Assembly: GCF_002163835.1 (NCBI RefSeq)
Contig: NZ_CP019331.1
Location: 2,269,001-2,333,000, forward strand
Reading direction: 5' to 3'
Length of the DNA stretch: 64,000 nucleotides
Source of the DNA: Polaribacter sp. SA4-10
GTDB taxonomy: Bacteria; Bacteroidota; Bacteroidia; Flavobacteriales; Flavobacteriaceae
The notes under the pieces are model-generated. The model ran no database searches and was not told the DNA's origin. It worked only from the letters and a program-made list of their open reading frames with translations. The stretch's first letter is position 1; each line of letters begins with the position of its first letter. Of the stretch, positions 53,480-61,100 are shown piece after piece. The position numbers and the translations under genes were made by a program.

Positions 53480-54346
53480 ATGAAGAAAACAATATTCTTA
53501 TTATTTTTTGCTTTTTTTCTGATGATTTCTTGCGGTGTAAAGCAAGCTAAAAAAGAAACTTCAATAAAAATTGAAGAAAAAAATTCTATACAAAAAGGTA
53601 CTGTTTCTATTTTAGAAAAGGAATTTATTATTGAAGGTTTAAATACTATTTCTCATAAAATTTGGTTGTATTTACCTCCAAATTACACTTCTTCAAAAGA
53701 AAGATTTTCTGTAATTTACATGCATGATGCTCAAAATTTATTTGATGCTAAAACTTCGTATGCTGGAGAATGGGAAGTTGATGAAACCTTAAATGACATC
53801 TATAATAAAACAGGAAAAAGCTTTATTGTTGTTGGTGTAGAAAATGGTGGCGAAAAAAGAATTGAAGAATATACCCCTTGGAAAAACAAAAAATATGGTG
53901 GTGGAAAAGGTGCTATTTATGTAGATTTTCTAGTAAATGAATTAAAACCATATATTGATACTACCTATAGAACAAAATCTACATCAAAAAATACAGCAAT
54001 AATTGGTAGTTCTTTAGGTGGATTAATTTCATTCTACGGCGGTTTAAAATATCCTAAGGTTTTTGGTAAAATTGGCGCACTTTCTACTTCTTTTTGGTTT
54101 TCTAGTGAAGTCCAAAAATTTGCTAGAGAAAATGGTAAACAAAGTAACTCAAAAATGTACCTTTTAGCAGGTGAAAAAGAAAGTGGTCCTATGGCTGTTG
54201 ATACAGAAAACATGGCAGCACTTTTAATAGAACTTGGTTTTCCAACAAAAAAATTAAAAACAAAAATTGTTCCAGATGGAACGCACTCAGAGTCTTTTTG
54301 GAGAGCAGAATTTTCAGAAACAATAACCTACTTATTTAATTTATAA
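53480..54346 (+). CDS. Esterase-family alpha/beta hydrolase, lipoprotein
   Basis: The 288-residue lipoprotein (lipobox LMISC) has the esterase-D/enterochelin-esterase-like fold: VIYMHDAQNLFDAKTSYAG, nucleophile in AIIGSSLGGLISFYGG, DGTHSESFWRAEF with the catalytic His. Members cleave ester bonds in siderophores or carbohydrates at the cell surface. Three bases before dut. Confidence 0.9.
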   Translation: MKKTIFLLFFAFFLMISCGVKQAKKETSIKIEEKNSIQKGTVSILEKEFIIEGLNTISHKIWLYLPPNYTSSKERFSVIYMHDAQNLFDAKTSYAGEWEVDETLNDIYNKTGKSFIVVGVENGGEKRIEEYTPWKNKKYGGGKGAIYVDFLVNELKPYIDTTYRTKSTSKNTAIIGSSLGGLISFYGGLKYPKVFGKIGALSTSFWFSSEVQKFARENGKQSNSKMYLLAGEKESGPMAVDTENMAALLIELGFPTKKLKTKIVPDGTHSESFWRAEFSETITYLFNL

Positions 54347-54349
54347 AAA

Positions 54350-54781
54350 ATGAACGTACAAATCATAAACAACTCTAAACACGCAACTCCAAATTACGAA
54401 ACTGAAGGCGCTGCAGGAATGGATTTAAGAGCAAATATAGAAGAAGAAATCACACTAAAACCTCTTGAACGCGCAATTGTAAAGACAGGCTTATTTATAG
54501 CTTTACCAGTTGGTTTTGAAGCACAAGTAAGACCAAGAAGTGGTTTGGCTGCAAAAAAAGGAATTACTGTTTTAAATTCTCCCGGAACTGTAGATGCAGA
54601 TTATAGAGGAGAAATAGGTGTAATTTTAGTCAATTTATCTAACGAAGATTTTATAATAAATGATGGAGAAAGAATTGCGCAACTTGTAATTGCAAAACAT
54701 GAACGTGCAATTTGGAAAGAAGTTACTGTTTTAAGTGAAACAGCACGTGGTTCTGGAGGTTTTGGAAGTACAGGAGTTTAA
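54350..54781 (+). CDS. dut: dUTP diphosphatase
   Basis: A 143-residue trimeric dUTPase with all five motifs: [52 protein letters not shown] and [10 protein letters not shown]. It hydrolyses dUTP to dUMP, preventing uracil incorporation. Its stop overlaps that of the convergent GNAT gene by four bases. Confidence 0.97.
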   Translation: MNVQIINNSKHATPNYETEGAAGMDLRANIEEEITLKPLERAIVKTGLFIALPVGFEAQVRPRSGLAAKKGITVLNSPGTVDADYRGEIGVILVNLSNEDFIINDGERIAQLVIAKHERAIWKEVTVLSETARGSGGFGSTGV

Positions 54782-55314
54782 ATTTCTTTAAAAATCTGAC
54801 TCATTTTTCGAACCTCATCATGTAATAATTTAAAAGGTAAAAAAATGTGAGAATGATATTTGTAACCTCGCTTTTTATAAAACTGAAAAGCTTGAGGTTG
54901 CTCGTTCATTGCATCTAACCAAATAATTCTATATCCTTTTTCTTTGGCTTTGTTTTCTAACCAAGCCATCAATTCATTACCAATTCCGTTTCCTTGTGTA
55001 TTTTGGTGTAGATATACTCTATGTAGTTTTACTTGTTTTTCTTGTGTTAAACCAGCTAATTTATCGTCCCAAATAATTCTAAAATTACCAATTATTTTAT
55101 CTTTAAAAAGGATAAAGTAATTATCAGAATTTTCTTCTAATAACTCTTTTAAAAGACGCTCTTTAGAATATTGTGTATTCACATACCAATCTCCTTTATC
55201 AGTCCAAAAATGACTATAGGCTAAAGGATAAATTTCCTTCATTAACTTGTAAAGAGTTTCAGAATCTAAATTAGAAACCTCTTTTAACTTTATATTTTCT
55301 GATACTTTAATCAT
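54778..55314 (-). CDS. GNAT-family N-acetyltransferase
   Basis: The protein (178 residues from 55314, [17 protein letters not shown]) has the GNAT core: [20 protein letters not shown] for acetyl-CoA, then [23 protein letters not shown]. The earlier ATG at 55353 is unlikely because the extra 13 codons run through the recA terminator. Substrate unknown. It ends four bases into dut. Confidence 0.88.
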   Translation of the reverse strand: MIKVSENIKLKEVSNLDSETLYKLMKEIYPLAYSHFWTDKGDWYVNTQYSKERLLKELLEENSDNYFILFKDKIIGNFRIIWDDKLAGLTQEKQVKLHRVYLHQNTQGNGIGNELMAWLENKAKEKGYRIIWLDAMNEQPQAFQFYKKRGYKYHSHIFLPFKLLHDEVRKMSQIFKEI

Positions 55315-55327
55315 TATTTTAAAATAA

Positions 55328-55361
55328 AAACTGCTATAGAGAGTTACTTCCACAGCAGTTT
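55328..55361 (-). terminator. Rho-independent terminator of recA
   Basis: Arms AAACTGCT (55328-55335) and AGCAGTTT (55354-55361) with T-rich sequence after on the minus strand. Lies 24 bases downstream of the recA stop. Confidence 0.7.
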
Positions 55362-55384
55362 ATAATAATATAAGCTTTTAAAAA

Positions 55385-56392
55385 TTATTCTTGATTTTCA
55401 ATCGCTAATTTTATTTTTCCTTCTAACTCTTCTGCTAATTCAGGATTATCTTTAATTAACCCTTTAACAGCATCTCTTCCTTGACCTAGTTTTGTTTCAC
55501 CATAGCTAAACCAAGAACCACTTTTCTTTACAATACCTAATTCTACACCAATATCTAAAATTTCACCAACTTTAGAAATTCCTTGTCCATACATAATATC
55601 AAATTCTGCAATTTGAAAAGGCGGTGCTACTTTATTTTTTACAACTTTAACTTTGGTACTGTTTCCAATAACTCTATCTCCGTCTTTAATTTGAGTTCTT
55701 CTTCTAATATCTAAACGTACAGAAGCATAAAATTTTAAGGCATTACCACCAGTTGTTGTTTCTGGATTACCGAACATTACACCAATTTTTTCTCTTAATT
55801 GGTTAATAAAAATAACTGTACATTTTGTTTTAGAAATTGTACCTGTTAATTTACGCAATGCTTGAGACATTAAACGAGCATGAAGACCCATTTTAGAATC
55901 TCCCATTTCTCCTTCAATTTCTGCTTTTGGTGTTAAAGCTGCAACAGAATCAATAACAACAATATCTATTGCGCCAGAACGAATTAAGTTTTCCGCAATT
56001 TCTAGTGCTTGTTCACCATGATCTGGCTGAGAAATGATTAAATTATCTATATCTACGCCTAAATTTTCTGCGTAAAATTTATCAAATGCATGTTCTGCAT
56101 CAATAAAAGCGGCAATTCCTCCCGCTTTTTGAGCTTCTGCAATTGCATGTAATGTTAATGTTGTTTTACCAGAAGATTCTGGTCCGTAAATTTCTATTAC
56201 TCTTCCTCTTGGATAACCCCCAACTCCTAAAGCTAAATCCAATCCTAAAGAACCAGATGAAATTGCATCGATATCTTCTGTAACTACGTCTCCTAATTTC
56301 ATTACAGCTCCTTTACCATACGTTTTATCTAGTTTATCTAGTGTAAGTTGAAGTGCTTTAAGTTTTGCTACTTTTTCTTTATCTGCTGCCAT
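55385..56392 (-). CDS. recA: Recombinase RecA
   Basis: The 335-residue protein carries Walker A GPESSGKT (residues 70-77), [19 protein letters not shown] (Walker B and loop), [20 protein letters not shown] and the DNA loop L2 region [19 protein letters not shown]. It forms filaments on single-stranded DNA for strand exchange. Single gene; the divergent neighbour at 56467 is 74 bases away. No LexA-like operator was recognised. Confidence 0.98.
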   Translation of the reverse strand: MAADKEKVAKLKALQLTLDKLDKTYGKGAVMKLGDVVTEDIDAISSGSLGLDLALGVGGYPRGRVIEIYGPESSGKTTLTLHAIAEAQKAGGIAAFIDAEHAFDKFYAENLGVDIDNLIISQPDHGEQALEIAENLIRSGAIDIVVIDSVAALTPKAEIEGEMGDSKMGLHARLMSQALRKLTGTISKTKCTVIFINQLREKIGVMFGNPETTTGGNALKFYASVRLDIRRRTQIKDGDRVIGNSTKVKVVKNKVAPPFQIAEFDIMYGQGISKVGEILDIGVELGIVKKSGSWFSYGETKLGQGRDAVKGLIKDNPELAEELEGKIKLAIENQE

Positions 56393-56466
56393 AAATCTTT
56401 CTATGTATAATTTTAAATAAGTGCCACAAGTTACAAAAAAATAAACTACATTTTTGTACTATTGTA

Positions 56467-57276
56467 TTGGTTAATTTTAAAAAAATGAATTCAGAAATAC
56501 AATTAAATAATTTAGATAGTGCTGCTATTATTCTTGATGGAGAATTAACAAGTTTTAAAAAAAATGGCATTGAATTTATTCATCAAAAAGGAAATAAAGG
56601 TTGGCGTAATTCTGATGATGAAATGTTTCCTGTTATTGGTCCAACTTCAAAAAATAATTTTAGAGTTCACACAAAAAAAGGAGATGCAATTCAAGATCAA
56701 CATGGTTTGCTGCGTGAGTTAGATTATTCCTTAATTTCTTCGGATGAAAACACCGCAAACTTTATTAAAAAATATAATAAAAACACCAACATAACCAATA
56801 GTAAATTTCCTGAAAAATCTACTGAAGAGTTTCTATTTTGGTCTTTCGATTTTTCTTTTGAAAAGAATTTTACTTTAGAAAATGATGTTTTAAAAATCGA
56901 CTTTATTATCAATTCTATAAAAGGAATGCCTTTTATGTTAGGCTATCATCCCGCTTTTTTATTGTCTGATTCTGGTAAAGAGACTTTAAAATCAAATGAT
57001 AAAGAAATTACTATGTCTGATGTTTTTAAAACAGGCTCTAATGCATTTCCGGTTTTGAATTCTAATAAAATTATACTGCATAATATCGCTAAAAATGATT
57101 TAGAAATCACTACAAAAGGTTTTGATAATTTTATGCTTTGGACCCAAGTTAATAACATGCTTTGTATTGAACCAATTACACAATATACGTCTTATACAGC
57201 GCAAAAATTCTCTGAAGAAAATATGCGTTTATCCGAAGGAAAAAATATTTTTTCTATAACAATTAAAGTTTTATAA
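56467..57276 (+). CDS. Aldose 1-epimerase family protein
   Basis: The 269-residue beta-supersandwich protein has the sugar-binding features MPFMLGYHPAFLLSD (catalytic His region), TKGFDNFMLWTQ and MLCIEPITQYT with the catalytic Glu. LacX-like branch. An alternative ATG at 56485 (MNSEIQLNN) fits better with family starts. Followed by a one-base gap to the pseudouridine synthase. Confidence 0.88.
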   Translation: MVNFKKMNSEIQLNNLDSAAIILDGELTSFKKNGIEFIHQKGNKGWRNSDDEMFPVIGPTSKNNFRVHTKKGDAIQDQHGLLRELDYSLISSDENTANFIKKYNKNTNITNSKFPEKSTEEFLFWSFDFSFEKNFTLENDVLKIDFIINSIKGMPFMLGYHPAFLLSDSGKETLKSNDKEITMSDVFKTGSNAFPVLNSNKIILHNIAKNDLEITTKGFDNFMLWTQVNNMLCIEPITQYTSYTAQKFSEENMRLSEGKNIFSITIKVL

Positions 57277-57277
57277 T

Positions 57278-57847
57278 TTGATTAAAAAACAGCAACATTT
57301 TATAATTCATAAACCTTGGGGAATGATTTCTCAGTTTGTAAATCCTGCAAAAAGGAAGAAAAAATTATTAGGAGATTTGCATGATTTTCCAACAGGAACA
57401 ATGGCAATTGGACGTTTAGATGTTGCTTCTGAAGGGTTACTTTTATTAACTACAGATGGTAAAGTTTCTGAAGAAATTAGAAGTAGTAAATACGAAAAAG
57501 AATATTTTGTTCAGGTAGATGGTATAATTACTCAAGAAGCTGTAGAAAAATTAAAAACGGGTGTAGAAATTGGTTTTGATGGAAAGAAATACATCACAAA
57601 ACCCGGAAAATCTTTTTTAATTGAAGATCCTAAATTTCCGTTAAGAAGTCAGAAAATTAGAGATGAAAGACATGGGCCTACAAGTTGGGTTTCAATAATT
57701 ATTAGAGAAGGAAAATTTAGACAAGTGAGAAAAATGACTGCTGCTGTTGGTTTCCCTACATTGCGTTTAATACGTGTTAGAATAGGTGAGGTTAAATTAG
57801 AGAACTTAGAAGTTGGTGAAGTAAAAGAAGTCCTCAGTTTTACTTAA
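57278..57847 (+). CDS. 23S rRNA pseudouridine synthase (RluE-like), TTG start
   Basis: The 189-residue RsuA/RluE-type enzyme has HFIIHKPWGMISQF, the catalytic AIGRLDVASEGLLLLTTDG with Asp, and EGKFRQVRKMTAAVGFPTLRL. It lacks an S4 domain, as in RluE. No ATG precedes the core; TTG at 57278, one base after the epimerase stop, is the only sensible start. Modifies a uridine of 23S rRNA. Confidence 0.9.
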   Translation: MIKKQQHFIIHKPWGMISQFVNPAKRKKKLLGDLHDFPTGTMAIGRLDVASEGLLLLTTDGKVSEEIRSSKYEKEYFVQVDGIITQEAVEKLKTGVEIGFDGKKYITKPGKSFLIEDPKFPLRSQKIRDERHGPTSWVSIIIREGKFRQVRKMTAAVGFPTLRLIRVRIGEVKLENLEVGEVKEVLSFT

Positions 57848-57862
57848 AATTATTGCAAAAAA

Positions 57863-57891
57863 AAAAGAGAAGTAAAAATCACTTCTCTTTT
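57863..57891. terminator. Terminator after the epimerase/pseudouridine synthase pair
   Basis: Arms AAAAGAGAAGT and ACTTCTCTTTT around a seven-base loop, with A-rich left and T-rich right flanks, 16 bases after the stop. Confidence 0.8.
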
Positions 57892-57922
57892 CAATTTATT
57901 AAAAGCGTTTTTATTATTTTTT

Positions 57923-57988
57923 AAAACCCACTACCTAGAGCTTCAGGGCAAGCAGCTTGGGCTTTTTAAGGGTTTAACATTAGGTAGT
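57923..57988 (-). other. Crossing inverted repeats downstream of the giant cargo gene
   Basis: AAAACCC (57923-57929) can pair with GGGTTT (57970-57975), and ACTACCTA (57930-57937) with TAGGTAGT (57981-57988). The two helices cross, so the RNA could form a pseudoknot or switch between two hairpins. Position after the stop at 58116 suggests 3' end processing or termination. Confidence 0.35.
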
Positions 57989-58115
57989 ACCCAATGCTGT
58001 TAATGTTGCATCTTTACCACAGTTTCCTATTTTTTATATTGCTTCTTTTCTATTTATGGTAGGTACTTGTTTTTTATCTTAATGTTTCATTTTTTTGCTT
58101 TTCGATTTATAGGTA

Positions 58116-61100
58116 TTATTCAACAGCTATTTTTTTAGTCCAGTTTCCATTAGACTTATCTCGAAGCTGAACAATATAAACGCCTGTGCTTAAGTTTGGC
58201 AACACTAAACTAGTGTTTGCTTTGGAAGTAAACTTTGTTGAGAAAACATTTTTTCCCATTACATTATATACCTCTACTATAGCTTCCTCTTCTAATAAAC
58301 CTTTTATATGCAGCTCTTTTGAGTTGCCTACATAATACATGTTTATCGCTGTTAAATTTTCATTAGGCACACTTAATACCGCTGATCTAACATGTAAAAA
58401 GAATCTTCCTGCAGTTGTACTGGCTTCTGTTAGTGTTACTGTATAAATGCTTGCATCATCTAAACGTTTAAAAACACCTAATTCTTTATCTTCTATAAAT
58501 ACTTTATTTGCCTCGGAAGGTAAATTGGTTGCGTTAGCAGAAAAAGTAACTTCTCCAGCAGGTGCAATAACACCAATAGGGATTACCATCGCATCAAAAT
58601 TACTGTCTGGTAAAGATTGTATGGCTAATTTTTTATCTACACTACCAGTTACCAAACCTGTAAAGAGTTCTAAAGAAGCACTAACACCCTCAAAAATGCT
58701 ACTGTCATAACCATTATCAAAACCTGTTGTTGTTTTTCTTATATAAAATATTTCTGTTTCTTTAGCCGCTTCATTCTGTGAAACCTTTAGTTTAATTTCT
58801 GTTCGGTTGTTTGTAGCCTTTAAAAAAGTATCTGTAGTTTGATGCGATTGCATTGCTTTAGTAAAACTCAACGAGGTAGTATTACCCGTAGTTGCCGAAG
58901 TTTTTACAAAAAACCCTTGCCCTGGAGCAATGTATGTTACATCTGTAGAGGCTAAATTTACAGCCTTATACACACTACCTTGATCCCAAAACCAAAGTGT
59001 AGCCTCTTCTAACACAGCTGCTGCATCTGGTAGTGCTTTATTTACAGTTAATAAATTTTCTGTAGCATTTATTGCATTTGCATTAATAGCAATAAAAGAA
59101 GGGTAAGGATTCCCTACTAAATTAAAAGCATTGTCTGCATTGTTTATGGTTACATCCTTATTTATGGTAGCCATTGTACCTCTATAATTAAGTGTGCTCG
59201 CTGCTGTTAGTTTTATAGAATACCCTGTACCTAAAGAAAAATTACCAGAACCTGTAGCGCCACTTTGATAATAATCCCAACCTGGTGTTGCATTGTTATA
59301 AGGTGCTAAACCACGGTTATTGCCTGTACCACCAACAGCTAAACTTGTTGCACTTGCAAAGACATCAATGTCTTGTCCTGCAACAGGACTAGATACCATA
59401 TACCAGTCTGAAGTAGCAATATTTCTTTTATAATTTACAACAGCGTTTACAAAATAATCTGCCATAAAACTTGCGCCGTTGTTAATTTCTATGGTGTTTG
59501 CAGATATCGTTTTTGTAGCCGTCGGGTAACGTTCACTACCGCTCGGAATTACCACATAATCATTGCTTTTAGGAATCGAATTGTTAGACCAGTTGTAACT
59601 ATTTTCCCAATCAGTATTATCATCTCCTTGCCAAATAACATGACCTGTAACCTGTACACTTACAGTACCGGAAGAAGCACCATTTCCATCATTATAAGGA
59701 GCTCCAATTGCCACCACAGAGCCATCGGAACTTAAGCTCACTAACCATCCTGATTCATCTCCAGCTGCTTCCCCATAAATGTCTGCGCCTATTTTGGTCC
59801 AAGTATTATCTATATTTTTATACAAACGAACAGATCCTGAAGCATTACCATTTCCATCATTATAAGAAGCTCCAACTGCCACCACAGAACCATCAGAACT
59901 TAAACTCACTGACTTTCCTGATTGATCTCCAGCTACTTCGCCATCAATGTCAAAGCCTATTTGGACCCAAATATCTCCTCTATTTCTATACAAACGAACG
60001 TGTCCTGAATCTACCCGTCCACCACCACTTCCATTATTGGTAATTGCTCCAATTGCCAATACAGAGCCATCAGAACTTAAACTCACTGACCATCCTGATT
60101 GACCTTCTGCTTCTTCCCCATCAAAGTCTCCGTCTATTTGGACCCAACTACCAGCTATATCTGTACCTGTATTTTTATACAAACGAACGTGTCCTGAATT
60201 AGCATTATTATAAGGAGCTCCAATTGCCACCACAGATCCATCAGAACTTAAACTCACTGAAAATCCTGATTGATCTCCAACTGCTTCCCCATCAATGTCA
60301 GCGCCTATTTGTGCCCAAGAAGCAGTTCCAACTATATATTTATACAAACGAACCGATCCTGAATCAGCACCATTTCCATCATTACCAATAGCTCCAATTG
60401 CCACCACAGATCCATCGGAACTTAAACTCACTGACCATCCTGATTTATCTTCAACTGCTTCCCCATCGATGTCTGTGCCTATTTGGGCCCAACTACCACC
60501 TATGTTTTTATACAAACGAACCGATCCTAAATTTGATCCATTTACTCCAGCATTATAAGGAGCTCCAATTGCCACCACAGATCCATCGGAACTTAAACTC
60601 ACTGAGGTTCCTGATTGATCATTAGCTGCTTCGCCATCAATTTCTGCGCCGATTTGAGCCCAAGTGCCACCTGTATTTTTATACAAACGAACCGATCCTG
60701 CATCAGCACCATTTCCATCATTAAAAGGAGCTCCAATTGCCATCACAGCACCATCGGAACTTAAACTCACGGACCTTCCTGATTCATCTCCAGCTGCCTC
60801 CCCATCAATGTCTACGCCTATTTGGGTTTTAACATAGTTTGGGTTTTTATACACCCGAACCGATCCTGAATTTGATCCATTTCCATCATTCAAAATCGCT
60901 CCAATTGCCACCACAGCGCCATCGGAACTTAAACTCACTGACCATCCTGATTCATCTCCAGCTGCTTCGCCATCAATGTCTATGCCTATTTGGGCCCAAG
61001 TACCAGCTATATCTGTACCTGTATTTTTATACAAACGAACCGATCCTGAATTTGATCCATTTCCAACATTATAAGGAGCTCCAGTTGCCACCACAGCACC

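Noticed and set aside
55315..55353. Upstream ATG for the GNAT gene
   Set aside because: The extra codons cover the recA terminator hairpin, and the second ATG gives a normal GNAT start.
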